A stretch of 64,000 bases of DNA, taken from contig JAUNCS010000003.1 in NCBI GenBank assembly GCA_030526485.1, positions 1 to 64,000 on the forward strand, in the 5' to 3' direction. The position numbers and the translations under genes were made by a program. Origin of the DNA: Erysipelotrichaceae bacterium. Its GTDB lineage: Bacteria; Bacillota_I; Bacilli_A; Erysipelotrichales; Erysipelotrichaceae. The notes below the pieces were generated by a model. It saw only the letters and a list, made by a program, of their open reading frames with translations, was not told where the DNA came from and did not search any database. Positions within the stretch are counted from its first letter, which is position 1; each line of letters opens with the position of its first letter. Below, piece by piece: positions 19,029 to 28,263 of the stretch.

Positions 19029-20192
19029 GTGGAATGTAAAAGATGTGGAAATAAAGATCCTGCCTACTTCTATGAAGGGCATAAGGGTATCTATTGTCGA
19101 AAGTGTATAGGTTTTAAAAGAATACTCTTAGATGAAGATACTAAAAGTTATGAATACAGTGTCAGTGAAAATGTTGAAAAGTTTTATTTTGACTATCCCT
19201 TAACCAGGTACCAGCAGGAAGTATCTGATAAGTGTCGGAACTTGATTAAAGAAAAAGATGTCTTGCTGCACTGTGTATGTGGGGCGGGTAAGACCGAACT
19301 GGTAGTAGAGACTATCAGTGATTTCTTAAAAGAAGGTAAGAAGGTATGCTATGCCATCAGTAGAAAAGAAGTGGTCATTGAACTGGAAAAGAGGTTTAGA
19401 GCTATCTTCAGGGATGCTTCAGTGATTGGGGTCTATGGTGGCCACCACGATGTACTAAGTGGTGACTTAATAGTCTGTACGACTCATCAGCTCTTCAGAT
19501 ATCAAAAGACCTTTGATCTATTAATTATTGATGAAGTCGATGCCTTTCCTTTAAAGGGCAACTATGAATTAATGCATATTGCGATAAACAGTGCCAAGGG
19601 AAATATCATCTATTCAACGGCTACCGTTAATGACTTTCTTTTGAAGTCAATTAAGAAGCGTAACTATGAGGAACTTACCTTATTTATCCGTCCTTCTTTA
19701 AAACCACTTATTGAGCCTTTAATACTATATAGTAATAAGTTCTTTCTCTTGCTTTATATGTTTAGATTAATGCAAACTATGACTAACCAGTGCATAATCT
19801 TTGTATCCAGCAAGAAGGAATGCCGAAGACTATACAGTGTCTTAAAACATCTTTTCTCTATCACTTATGTCTATGCCGAGAGTTCAAAAAGAAAGGAAAA
19901 TATTGAAGACTTTCGAAATAAGAAATATCAGTTTATTCTGGCTACTACTGTTCTTGAAAGAGGCATCACCATTAAAGATGTCAATGTGATAATACTTTGT
20001 TTTCACAAAGGGGTCTTTGATGAAGGAAGTTTAGTGCAGATGCTTGGAAGAGTGGGTCGTAACTTCTTAAACCCTTATGGGGAGGCTTATATCCTTTCCT
20101 GTTTCAGGGATGAAGAAATAAATAAGGCTGATGAGCTTATTAAGAGAGCTAATAAGGAATATGAAATGTCTATACTGCGACAGGGAAATTAA
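19029..20192 (+). CDS. comFA: ComFA-like DNA uptake helicase
   Basis: About 387 residues. An N-terminal four-cysteine zinc finger (CKRCG ... CRKC) is followed by a superfamily 2 helicase core: Walker A CGAGKTE at about 90, the DEVD box near 170, motif III STATV, and a C-terminal helicase domain with TTVLERGITIKDVNV and the motif VI region QMLGRVGR. This is the ComFA architecture, an ATPase that helps pull transforming DNA through the membrane. It is a little shorter than the Bacillus protein. Two GTG starts compete (19020 and 19029). GTG 19029 is preferred because GAGGGTGA (19017-19024) lies at a suitable distance. Its end overlaps comFC, so the pair is translationally coupled. Confidence 0.88.
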   Translation: MECKRCGNKDPAYFYEGHKGIYCRKCIGFKRILLDEDTKSYEYSVSENVEKFYFDYPLTRYQQEVSDKCRNLIKEKDVLLHCVCGAGKTELVVETISDFLKEGKKVCYAISRKEVVIELEKRFRAIFRDASVIGVYGGHHDVLSGDLIVCTTHQLFRYQKTFDLLIIDEVDAFPLKGNYELMHIAINSAKGNIIYSTATVNDFLLKSIKKRNYEELTLFIRPSLKPLIEPLILYSNKFFLLLYMFRLMQTMTNQCIIFVSSKKECRRLYSVLKHLFSITYVYAESSKRKENIEDFRNKKYQFILATTVLERGITIKDVNVIILCFHKGVFDEGSLVQMLGRVGRNFLNPYGEAYILSCFRDEEINKADELIKRANKEYEMSILRQGN

Positions 20193-20745
20193 GATCTACA
20201 GCCTTTATTCTTTGTTTATAGAAGAAGATTTGTTGTGTAGTGATTGTCGTCATAAATTAAAGATGAAGAAGCGTAAATTTATTCTGGAGGGTTATAAAGT
20301 AACTTATTTCTTTGATTACAATTCTTTATTTAAAGATATCTTGTTACAATACAAAGAAAGCTATGACGAAGCTCTTAAAGAGATCTTCTTATACAAAATC
20401 GATATTTATCTGAAATTGAAGTATATGGGCTATCAGATACTATATGTTCCAAGTAGCGAAAAGAAACTGATAGAAAGGGGCTTCAATCATTTAGAGGGTA
20501 TCTTTAAGAAGCTTGGTTTAAAAGAAGTAAAAGGTCTACATAAGAAAGAAGAACTTACACAAGTCGGTAAGACATTAGTAGAAAGAGAAAAGATGATAGA
20601 TAACTATTATTATGATGGTCCGCCTATCAAAAAGCTCTTGATTGTGGATGATGTCTGTACAACGGGTTCCTCCTTAAAAGGCGTAATAAAGGCTTTACGG
20701 GACAGTTGTACCACGATATGTATCGTTATCCTTGCGAAAGTTTGA
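20161..20745 (+). CDS. comFC: ComFC-like phosphoribosyltransferase-fold competence protein
   Basis: 194 residues. It begins with a CxxC...CxxC zinc-finger-like segment (MKCLYCDR ... LCSDCRHK), as in ComFC/GntX proteins. It ends with a PRTase-like active loop, LLIVDDVCTTGSSLKG. ComFC acts with ComFA in natural transformation. The ATG at 20161 is chosen over one at 20131 because it gives the conserved start MKCLYC and has AAGGAA just upstream. It overlaps the comFA end by 32 bases. Confidence 0.85.
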   Translation: MKCLYCDREIKIYSLYSLFIEEDLLCSDCRHKLKMKKRKFILEGYKVTYFFDYNSLFKDILLQYKESYDEALKEIFLYKIDIYLKLKYMGYQILYVPSSEKKLIERGFNHLEGIFKKLGLKEVKGLHKKEELTQVGKTLVEREKMIDNYYYDGPPIKKLLIVDDVCTTGSSLKGVIKALRDSCTTICIVILAKV

Positions 20746-20770
20746 AAGGGGTTTCGGATAGTCATAAAAT
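20742..20770 (+). promoter_or_regulatory. Sigma-A-type promoter of the cold-shock gene
   Basis: TTGAAA (20742-20747), exactly 17 bp, then TAAAAT (20765-20770). The -35 box overlaps the comFC stop codon, so the cold-shock gene can be expressed apart from the competence genes. Confidence 0.7.
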
Positions 20771-20794
20771 GATTATACGAGAGGAGAAATTACG

Positions 20795-21016
20795 ATGAAA
20801 GGGATCGTAAAACGCTTCAATAAGACTCATGGTTATGGTTTTATTGAAACCGAAGATGGTAGAGATGCATTCTTCCATTACTCACAGATTGTAATGGAAG
20901 GTTACAAATATGTTGATGAAGGTTCAGAAGTTGAATTTACAGTATATGATAGTGAAAGAGGACTTCAGGCACAGAACGTAGTTCAACTTACTCCCAGAAT
21001 TGGTAAGAATGGTTAG
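20795..21016 (+). CDS. Cold-shock domain (CspA-family) protein
   Basis: 73-residue OB-fold protein with the RNP-type motifs KGIVKRFNKTHGYGFIE (RNP1 region) and DAFFHYSQI (RNP2 region), as in bacterial cold-shock RNA chaperones. It has a strong ribosome-binding site (GAGAGGAG), its own promoter in the end of comFC, and a terminator overlapping its stop codon, so it is monocistronic. It occupies the spot between comFC and secA where many Bacillota carry the ribosome hibernation factor gene hpf. No hpf is seen here. Confidence 0.92.
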   Translation: MKGIVKRFNKTHGYGFIETEDGRDAFFHYSQIVMEGYKYVDEGSEVEFTVYDSERGLQAQNVVQLTPRIGKNG

Positions 21017-21038
21017 TCGCTAGGCTAACCATTTTTTT
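21009..21038 (+). terminator. Terminator after the cold-shock gene
   Basis: An 8-bp stem ATGGTTAG / CTAACCAT followed by a T-run; the upstream arm contains the stop codon. Confidence 0.9.
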
Positions 21039-21053
21039 GACCTTTTTGAGATG

Positions 21054-21062
21054 TGATAGAAT
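21054..21062 (+). promoter_or_regulatory. Extended -10 promoter of secA-prfB
   Basis: TGATAGAAT is an extended -10 (TGn plus TAGAAT). The -35 is weak because the upstream sequence is the terminator T-run. The secA ATG at 21090 has AGGAGG just upstream. Confidence 0.45.
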
Positions 21063-21089
21063 ATAGGATGGGACAAAAGGAGGCAAATA

Positions 21090-23426
21090 ATGGGATTATT
21101 TGATAACTTATTTAACACAGATAAAAAAGAATTAAAAAAGATTGAAAATGAAGTAACACCAGTACTTTCATATGCTGATACAATGGCCAGCCTAAGTGAT
21201 GAACAGCTTAAGGCTAAAACTAATGAATTCAGAGAAAGACTAAAAAATGGTGAAACACTAGATGATATTCTGGCTGAAGCCTTTGCGGTAGCCAGAGAAG
21301 CAGCTAAAAGAGTAATTGGCGAGTATCCATATTTCTGCCAGCTGGAAGGTGCTTGCGTCTTACACCATGGCGATATCGCGGAAATGAAAACCGGTGAAGG
21401 TAAGACTCTGACATCAGTTATGGCTGTATACCTTAATGCCTTAGAAGGTAAGGGTGTACACGTTATCACTGTTAACGAATACCTGGCTGAAAGAGACTCT
21501 AAGTGGATGGGTGAAATCCACCGATTCTTAGGCTTAACAGTAGGCTTAAACAAGAGAGAACTTACTCCTGCTGAAAAAAGAAAAGCCTATCTATGTGATG
21601 TAACATATACAACAAATGCAGAAGTTGGCTTTGACTATCTAAGAGACAACATGGTAACCCGTGTTGAAGACAGAGTTCTTAGAGAATTAAATTTCGCTCT
21701 AGTCGATGAAGTAGACTCTATCTTAATCGATGAATCTAGAACACCATTAATCATCTCAGGTGGTGAAAGAAAAACAGCTAATTTATATATCAACGCTGAT
21801 AAGTTTGTTAAGAAGCTTCATGAAGATGAAGATTATGAAATTGATATCAAGGGTAAAAATATTCAGTTAACTGAAGAAGGTGTTCATAAGGCTGAAAAAT
21901 ACTTCAAGGTCGACAATATGTATGATCTTGATAATACTTCTTTAGTACACTATATTTCCCAGGCTTTAAAAGCTAACTACATCATGCACAACGACATTGA
22001 ATACGTCGTTGAAGATAATGAAATCGTCATCGTTGACCAGAACACTGGTCGTAAGATGCCAGGCAGAGAATGGTCAGATGGCTTACACCAGGCAATTCAG
22101 GCTAAGGAAGGAGTTCCTATCAAACAGGAAACTACTACTTTAGCTACTATCACTTACCAGAACTTCTTTAGACTATACAATAAGCTGGCTGGTATGACTG
22201 GTACTGCCAAGACTGAAGAAGAAGAATTCTTAGACATCTACAACATGCGTGTTGTGGAAGTTCCAACTAATAGACCGGTTGCCAGAAAAGATGAACCAGA
22301 TCTGATCTTTGGTACTAAGAGAGCTAAGTATCGTGCACTAATCGATGAAGTAATGGCTATCCACGAAAAGGGTCAGCCAGTACTTGTTGGTACAATTTCT
22401 GTTGAAACATCTGAACTTATTTCTAAGATACTTAAGGAAAGAAAAGTAAGACACGAAGTATTAAATGCCAAGAACCATGCCCGTGAAGCCGAAATCATTG
22501 CTCGTGCAGGGCACGAAGGTGCAGTTACTATCGCTACCAATATGGCAGGTAGAGGTACCGATATCAAGCTTACTGATAAGAGTAAGGAACTGGGTGGTTT
22601 AGCTGTTATTGGTTCTGAAAGACATGAATCTAGACGTATTGATAACCAGTTAAGAGGTAGATCAGGAAGACAGGGTGACCCAGGTTATTCTAGATTCTAT
22701 GTATCTTTAGAAGATGAACTGATGGTAAGATTCGGCTCTGATTCTATTCAGGCCTTATTTAACCAGATGGGTGATGTACCAATTGAAAACAAGACTGTTT
22801 CTAAGGCTATCTCAACTGCTCAAAGAAGAGTAGAAGGTATGAACTTTGATGTTCGTAAGTCATTACTTGATTATGATGATGTATTACGTATGCAAAGAGA
22901 AACAATGTACGAACAAAGAAACTTCATCCTGGAAAATGAAGATATCCATGGTGTTATCGAAAACATGTATGAAAGAGTTTCTAGCCGTATCGTTGGTGAA
23001 AATATGCTTAATGAAGGCAAGAAAGAAGTCGTTGACTACAATGGTGTAGTTGATGCGATGAAGACTTTAGGCTCTGAAGTAGATATCAATACTATCAATA
23101 ATCTTGATAGAGAAGAATGTGCACTTCGCCTAAAGGAGATTGCGTTTGCAGCCTACAATAAGAAGATTGAAGCTGTTAAGCAGCAGGTATTACCAATTGA
23201 AAAGACCATGGTTCTAAGAATGATGGATAGAGCCTGGGTTGGACATATTGATGTTATGTCAAAACTAAGAGAAGGTATTCACTTAAGAAGCTATGCCCAG
23301 AATAATCCTTTGCAGGCATATGTGGAAGAAGGATATGATCTGTTTGAATCAATGATGAATACTATCTCAAATGACGTTGTGATTTTCTGCAACAACGTTA
23401 AAGTAGTTGCCAAGGGAGAACAGTAA
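21090..23426 (+). CDS. secA: Preprotein translocase ATPase SecA
   Basis: 778 residues. The SecA motor is clear: Walker A region MKTGEGKTLT (about 100), DEVDSILIDESRTPLIISG (DEAD-type Walker B about 207), MTGTAKTEEEEF, the second nucleotide-binding fold with TNMAGRGTDIKL, and the IGSERHESRRIDNQLRGRSGRQGD motif. The helical scaffold follows. It lacks the Cys-rich C-terminal zinc tail, as many shorter SecAs do. It drives Sec-dependent export, needed here for the many signal-peptide proteins. AGGAGG precedes the ATG, and the stop overlaps the prfB start (taATG). Confidence 0.97.
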   Translation: MGLFDNLFNTDKKELKKIENEVTPVLSYADTMASLSDEQLKAKTNEFRERLKNGETLDDILAEAFAVAREAAKRVIGEYPYFCQLEGACVLHHGDIAEMKTGEGKTLTSVMAVYLNALEGKGVHVITVNEYLAERDSKWMGEIHRFLGLTVGLNKRELTPAEKRKAYLCDVTYTTNAEVGFDYLRDNMVTRVEDRVLRELNFALVDEVDSILIDESRTPLIISGGERKTANLYINADKFVKKLHEDEDYEIDIKGKNIQLTEEGVHKAEKYFKVDNMYDLDNTSLVHYISQALKANYIMHNDIEYVVEDNEIVIVDQNTGRKMPGREWSDGLHQAIQAKEGVPIKQETTTLATITYQNFFRLYNKLAGMTGTAKTEEEEFLDIYNMRVVEVPTNRPVARKDEPDLIFGTKRAKYRALIDEVMAIHEKGQPVLVGTISVETSELISKILKERKVRHEVLNAKNHAREAEIIARAGHEGAVTIATNMAGRGTDIKLTDKSKELGGLAVIGSERHESRRIDNQLRGRSGRQGDPGYSRFYVSLEDELMVRFGSDSIQALFNQMGDVPIENKTVSKAISTAQRRVEGMNFDVRKSLLDYDDVLRMQRETMYEQRNFILENEDIHGVIENMYERVSSRIVGENMLNEGKKEVVDYNGVVDAMKTLGSEVDINTINNLDREECALRLKEIAFAAYNKKIEAVKQQVLPIEKTMVLRMMDRAWVGHIDVMSKLREGIHLRSYAQNNPLQAYVEEGYDLFESMMNTISNDVVIFCNNVKVVAKGEQ

Positions 23427-24524
23427 TGGAACTATATGAAATCAAACAAGGCCTGAGCACTTCCCTAAAGAAGTTAAAAGACTTAGGCGACTCTCTTTGA
23501 CCTGGCTGGTTTAAAGAAGAAAATAGAAGAACTGGAAAAGAAACAGGAAGATGAAAATTTCTGGAATGATGCCAAGAAAGCTCAAAGCGTCATTAAGGAA
23601 ACAAACATCACCAGGGAACTGGTCAGCTCTTATGAAAGAAATGCCAGCGCTTTAGAAAGCCTTGGTGAATCAGTAGAAGAGTTATCCAAGAATCCTGATC
23701 CTGAATTATTTGAACTGGTTGAAGAAGAATATAACGAAGCCATTAATAACTTTGATGACTTTGAAATGAAAGTCTTACTGTCTAATGACTATGACCACGC
23801 CAACGCCATCCTGGAAATCCATCCAGGTGCTGGTGGTACTGAGTCGCAAGACTGGGCGGAAATGCTGTTTAGAATGTATCAGCGCTTTGCCCAAAAGAAT
23901 GGCTATGGTTTTGAAGTAATTGACTATGAAGATGGTGATGAAGCTGGATTAAAGTCTTGTTCAGTCTTAATTAAAGGTGACCTTGCTTATGGATATCTAA
24001 AAGGTGAAAGTGGTGTTCATCGTCTGGTTAGAATCTCACCATTTGATTCTAATGCCAGAAGACATACCTCATTTGCCTCTGTTGAAGTAACACCAGAATT
24101 CAATGATGAAATTGAAATCACCATTGAAGAAAAAGACCTGGAAGTAGATACTATGCGTTCTTCTGGTGCTGGTGGCCAACATATCAACAAGACTGACTCC
24201 GCGGTTAGAATGAAACATATTCCTACCGGCATTGTAGTTTTCTCGCAAACGGAAAGAAGTCAGCTGTTAAATAGAGAAAGATGTCTATCAGTCTTAAAGT
24301 CTAAGCTGTATCAGAAAGCTATTGAAGAAAGAGAAGCTGAAAAGCGCGCTCTAAAGGGTGATCAGAAGAAGATTGAATGGGGATCACAAATCAGATCCTA
24401 TGTCTTCTGTCCTTATACACTGGTTAAGGATCATCGTACAAATGAGGAAGAAGGAAATATCAACAAGGTTATGGATGGTGATATTTCGAAATTCCTGTTT
24501 GCTTATCTTAAATCGTTAATTTAA
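23426..24524 (+). CDS. prfB: Peptide chain release factor RF2 (programmed +1 frameshift)
   Basis: The gene starts at ATG 23426, overlapping the secA stop. After 24 codons the frame meets CTT-TGA-C (TGA at 23498-23500). A +1 shift there gives ...LGDSLDLAGLKKK and runs to 24524: 365 residues, the same as E. coli RF2. The body contains the SPF tripeptide (RLVRISPFDSNARRHTS) that reads UGA/UAA, and the GGQ catalytic motif (SSGAGGQHINKTDSAVR). The shift site matches the known RF2 autoregulation: low RF2 lets the ribosome slip past the UGA. It is probably co-transcribed with secA. Confidence 0.97.
23483..23501 (+). other. RF2 programmed +1 frameshift site
   Basis: CTT TGA C at 23495-23501 is the conserved slip site. 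The usual internal Shine-Dalgarno (AGGGGG three bases before CTT) is degenerate here: TTAGGCGAC, then TCT, then CTT. Confidence 0.9.
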
Positions 24525-24537
24525 AGATGTAATCTGG

Positions 24538-24560
24538 GACTGATTTTTCAGTCTTTTTTT
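24538..24560 (+). terminator. Terminator after secA-prfB
   Basis: Stem GACTG / CAGTC around an AT-rich loop, followed by seven T. Confidence 0.85.
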
Positions 24561-24845
24561 ATATAAAAATATCTTATTACCACAGATAATCTTTTCTTTG
24601 GTCAATATAAAAGTTTTGCCTAAATAACTGCTTTTTATGTTTATGTAGTTTTCTTATATCTGTTAAAGTATAAAAGTTCGTAAAAAAATAACTATACTTT
24701 ACAAAACTCTAGATATAAGTAAATTATAATGAATTATTTAATATCTCATCTTAAAGCAGTGTATTAAGAAAAAATTGATTATTTATCATATAAAATTTAC
24801 AAACATAAAATAGAAGGTTAAAATAATTAATTAGTATATAAGTAT
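24561..24845 (+). promoter_or_regulatory. Upstream region of the XrtG operon: inverted repeat and promoter
   Basis: This 285-bp AT-rich gap holds no ORF. Near its centre is an inverted repeat, TAAAGTATA (24664-24672) and TATACTTTA (24693-24701), 20 bp apart: a possible operator or stem-loop. The best promoter is TTTACA (24796-24801), 17 bp, TAAAAT (24819-24824). This predicts a leader of about 15 nt before ATG 24846, without a clear ribosome-binding site. Confidence 0.5.
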
Positions 24846-25451
24846 ATGAAGATTATGTTTATTTTGCTGTTTATCGCAGTATGGCAATACAGTTTACATG
24901 TTTTCAAAAGGTCAGAACTATACTTTTGGCGCTTTTTGTTTGGTGCCATGGGCATGTTTGGACTTATTGTAGTAGTCTTATTTCCGGTTCTAACCGAACC
25001 GCTATCAAGAAGTGTAGCAGCTCTGGCAGGCATTTTTGGAAGAATGACTGACTGGTGCACTACTTATTTTAGATACGGCATTATCTTTATCGAGGCCAAG
25101 AGAGATACCCTTTCTTTGATGATTGATATGGAATGTTCGGGTATTATTGAAATCTCGGTCTTTGTTAGTCTGATTACTTTCTTTGATGTCTATCGTACCT
25201 ATGAAAAAGTAATAGTGGCTATTATTGGTTTTTTAACCATCGAGTTAGCCAATGCCTTCCGCATTATTCTTATCGCTTCAATAACTCATTTCTTTGGCAT
25301 GTCTTCATATTATGTAGCTCATACCTTTATTGGCAGAATCTTTTTCTATTTCTGTTCAATTGTCTTATATTTTTATATCTTTACGAAACCGCAAATAATA
25401 CGTATGAAAGTAGGAAATATTGTCTATGGTAATCATAAACCGAATGCTTAA
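24846..25451 (+). CDS. xrtG: Exosortase family protein XrtG
   Basis: 201 residues, almost entirely membrane segments. The exosortase catalytic triad is visible: Cys97 in MIDMECSGIIE, Arg139 in LANAFRI, and His159 in YVAHTFIGRIFFY. The size and these motifs fit the Gram-positive form XrtG. Exosortases are membrane transpeptidase-like enzymes that recognise a C-terminal sorting signal and are tied to exopolysaccharide loci. XrtG itself has, to my knowledge, little experimental work. First gene of a tightly overlapping operon whose last gene encodes a protein with a fitting C-terminal signal. No clear Shine-Dalgarno precedes ATG 24846; ATG 24855 is an alternative start. Confidence 0.88.
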   Translation: MKIMFILLFIAVWQYSLHVFKRSELYFWRFLFGAMGMFGLIVVVLFPVLTEPLSRSVAALAGIFGRMTDWCTTYFRYGIIFIEAKRDTLSLMIDMECSGIIEISVFVSLITFFDVYRTYEKVIVAIIGFLTIELANAFRIILIASITHFFGMSSYYVAHTFIGRIFFYFCSIVLYFYIFTKPQIIRMKVGNIVYGNHKPNA

Positions 25452-28263
25452 TTCAATATTATTCTGGGCTGCCTGGATAATAATTCCTGTCTTAATGGAA
25501 ATCCTACCATCTGTTGGCAGTATTTTCACATTACACAAACATCGTGTAAGAACAAATAAAGAAAGAATAAAGAATGACTACTTACCGGAGATCACTATCA
25601 TTATTCCGGTTTACAATTCTGAAAGCACTTTGGAAAACTGTATCCGTTCAATCAATGACAGTACTTATCCAAGTGATCGTATCCGTGTTTTCCTGGTAAA
25701 TAACGGCAGTAAGGATAATTCATTTAATGTCTTTGTGAAGTGTCAGAAAGAGTTTCCAAACTTAATGATGCAATGGCTGAATGCCAAGCAGGGTAAGAGC
25801 AAGTCTTTAAACCTGGCCGCTTATTCTTCAAAGGGCAAATACATCATCAATATCGACTCTGATGGTATGTTGGATTATCGCGCTCTGGAAAACATGATTA
25901 ACAAGTTTGAAAGTAATCCTAACGTTTCTTGCCTTACTGGTGCAATTTTAACGCAGCCTGAAAAGATTAAGAAGTATCGTCTGGTATTCCCTCGTCTTTT
26001 AAGAATTATGGAATATATGGAATATATGCAGGCCTTCCTTGCGGGCAGAAGTTATGCATCAGAAAACAATCGTCTATATACCATTTCTGGAGCTTTCTCA
26101 GCTTTTAGAAAGTCTGCTATCCTGCAATCCAGACTTTATAATACAGAAACCGTATCTGAAGATACCCATCTGACTTTTCAGATGCGTATGCTTAGAAATG
26201 AGAGAATTGAAATCTGCGAAGATGCTCTGTTTTATGTTGACCCAATTGAATCATTTAATAAGCTGTATGTACAAAGACAAAGATGGCAAAGAGGTTCTTT
26301 AGAAGTAGCTAAGATGTTTGAAGGTGAAAATCTGAGTATTAAAACAGTCCTTACCAACTTAAATGTCAGTACCCTGCTGTTTGACCACACCTTTGCCTTC
26401 CCAAGAATGATTTGGTATATCGCCATCTTGATGTTGGTAACCATGAACTATTCAGGCGTTACTCTGTTGTATTCATTTGGCGTAATCTTCTTTTTATACA
26501 TCATTATTAATTACTTCTATTTCTTTTCAATTGCTCATTTCCTGAAATTTGATAAGGAATTACATTCATATTATTTAAAACACTTCTGGGCAGTGATCTT
26601 CTTGCCAGTCTATAACCTGATTACTTTCTTCATGCGTATGGCTGGTATCATCAATAGTATTACTACTGACAGTAAGTGGCGTACTAATGACTTTACTGAT
26701 GAAAGAAAAGCTGTTGGCAAGATTCTAAGACAGGACCTATCTTTCTTCGATAAGAGCTGGGCTAAACTTAACAAGTTAATTAACAGCACTGATAAAGAAG
26801 AAGCGAAGGAAGAAAATACTTCTTTCTTCTGGTATGTGGGTATGTCGTTTATTTATGCCTTGCCTCTAATTCTGGCCTGGGCAGCCTACTTTGTCCATAA
26901 GAGTTTTGGTGTTGGCATTGAAGAAACCATCAATACCATGACTGGACCATTACAGGGAACTTCCAAGGCCATGATTATGAAAAATGTCCTGGGCATCGGT
27001 ATCCCTTCACTGCTGTTAATACTTTTGATTGTTTGTCTATGTTTAATTGATAAGTTCTTTATTAAAGATAAAGAAAGTTTACATAAGCTTATTAGTAATT
27101 TCTGTATGGTGCCAACAATTATCTTCCTGCTGGTACTAAACAGCAGTTTTGGTGTTTTAGATTATCTAAAGGTACAAAACGATAAGACATCAATCTTTAA
27201 TGACTATTATTATGATCCTTTAAAGGCGAGTATTACCGCACCAGAAACAAAGAAGAATCTAATTTATATTTATGTGGAATCTCTGGAAACAAGCTATACC
27301 GATAAGAATAGTGGCGGCTTCCAGTATGAGAACTACCTTCCTTATTTAAGCGAAACAGCTAAAAACAGTTTCTCTATTAAGAGTGAAGATGGCAAGCTTT
27401 CAGGCTTAAATAATCTGGTTGGTGCCAACTGGACTTCAGCAGCCTTGTTTGCTAGCGCAACTGGCCTTCCACTAAAGGTTACGGCGGTGGGCGAAAACGA
27501 TAATATGTCTTTCCCAGGCATCTATTCTTTAGGCGATTTCCTAAAGGACAGCGACTATAATCAGACATTTATCTGTGGTTCAGATAGCGTGTTTGGTGGT
27601 AAAAAAACTTTTTATGAAGAACATGGTGACTTTGAAGTAATTGACTTATACAAGGCTAGAGAAAAAGGCTATCTTCCTGCTGATTATTACGATGACTGGT
27701 GGGGCTTTGAAGATTATCACTTATTTGAAATTGCCAAGGCTGAACTGGAAAAAGCTGCTTCTCAAGATAAACCTTTTAATATGACAATGCTGACGGTTGA
27801 CTTACATGCACCTGGTGGCAATATGTGTGAAAAGTGCGAGAACAAGTATGACAATATTACTGCTAATGTCGCCTTATGTAATGACCATTTAATCGAAGAC
27901 TTTGTTAAGTGGTGTCAAAAACAGTACTTCTATGAAGAAACTGTCATTGTTATCTGTGGTGACCATTTAAGAATGGATAGTTCTTTAGTGAAAGATATTG
28001 AACGTAATGATCGTAAGGTTTATTTATCAATCATAAATAGTGGTAAAGAAGTCTTAAATGATAAACGTATAGCTACCCAAATGGATATGTATCCAACTGT
28101 TCTTTCAGCCTTAGGCTTTGAAATCGAAGGTGAAAAACTGGGTATGGGTGTTAACCTACTCTCTTTAGAAAAAACAATTGCTGAACAGAGAGGATTTGAG
28201 TGGCTGTATGACGAAGTTCAGAAAAATTCTGATAAATACGATGAAATAATTGGGGTTAAATAA
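25426..28263 (+). CDS. XrtG-associated GT2 glycosyltransferase fused to OpgB-like phosphoglycerol transferase
   Basis: About 945 residues in two halves. Residues about 1-440 form a membrane GT2: TIIIPVYNSESTLENCI, the DxD-type NIDSDG, SEDTHLTFQM, the processive-type QRQRW, and flanking membrane helices, as in glycosyltransferases next to XrtG. After more membrane segments (about 465-560), residues about 600-945 match the alkaline-phosphatase-fold phosphoglycerol transferases of the OpgB/MdoB kind: IYVESLETSYTD (metal-binding Glu region), GANWTSAALFASATGLPL, CGSDSVFGGKKTFY, LTVDLHAPGG and CGDHLRMDSS. It may make a glycan inside and add glycerol phosphate outside. ATG 25426 is chosen; TTG 25420 is also possible. 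It overlaps xrtG and ends in taATGa with the next gene. Confidence 0.85.
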   Translation: MVIINRMLNSILFWAAWIIIPVLMEILPSVGSIFTLHKHRVRTNKERIKNDYLPEITIIIPVYNSESTLENCIRSINDSTYPSDRIRVFLVNNGSKDNSFNVFVKCQKEFPNLMMQWLNAKQGKSKSLNLAAYSSKGKYIINIDSDGMLDYRALENMINKFESNPNVSCLTGAILTQPEKIKKYRLVFPRLLRIMEYMEYMQAFLAGRSYASENNRLYTISGAFSAFRKSAILQSRLYNTETVSEDTHLTFQMRMLRNERIEICEDALFYVDPIESFNKLYVQRQRWQRGSLEVAKMFEGENLSIKTVLTNLNVSTLLFDHTFAFPRMIWYIAILMLVTMNYSGVTLLYSFGVIFFLYIIINYFYFFSIAHFLKFDKELHSYYLKHFWAVIFLPVYNLITFFMRMAGIINSITTDSKWRTNDFTDERKAVGKILRQDLSFFDKSWAKLNKLINSTDKEEAKEENTSFFWYVGMSFIYALPLILAWAAYFVHKSFGVGIEETINTMTGPLQGTSKAMIMKNVLGIGIPSLLLILLIVCLCLIDKFFIKDKESLHKLISNFCMVPTIIFLLVLNSSFGVLDYLKVQNDKTSIFNDYYYDPLKASITAPETKKNLIYIYVESLETSYTDKNSGGFQYENYLPYLSETAKNSFSIKSEDGKLSGLNNLVGANWTSAALFASATGLPLKVTAVGENDNMSFPGIYSLGDFLKDSDYNQTFICGSDSVFGGKKTFYEEHGDFEVIDLYKAREKGYLPADYYDDWWGFEDYHLFEIAKAELEKAASQDKPFNMTMLTVDLHAPGGNMCEKCENKYDNITANVALCNDHLIEDFVKWCQKQYFYEETVIVICGDHLRMDSSLVKDIERNDRKVYLSIINSGKEVLNDKRIATQMDMYPTVLSALGFEIEGEKLGMGVNLLSLEKTIAEQRGFEWLYDEVQKNSDKYDEIIGVK

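Noticed and set aside
21020-21553. 177-residue minus-strand ORF across the secA start
   Set aside because: It is antisense to the conserved SecA coding region and has low-complexity Ser-rich composition typical of a shadow ORF.
21090-23426. SecA lacking the zinc-binding C-terminal tail as a novelty
   Set aside because: Shorter SecA proteins without this tail are common in several lineages.
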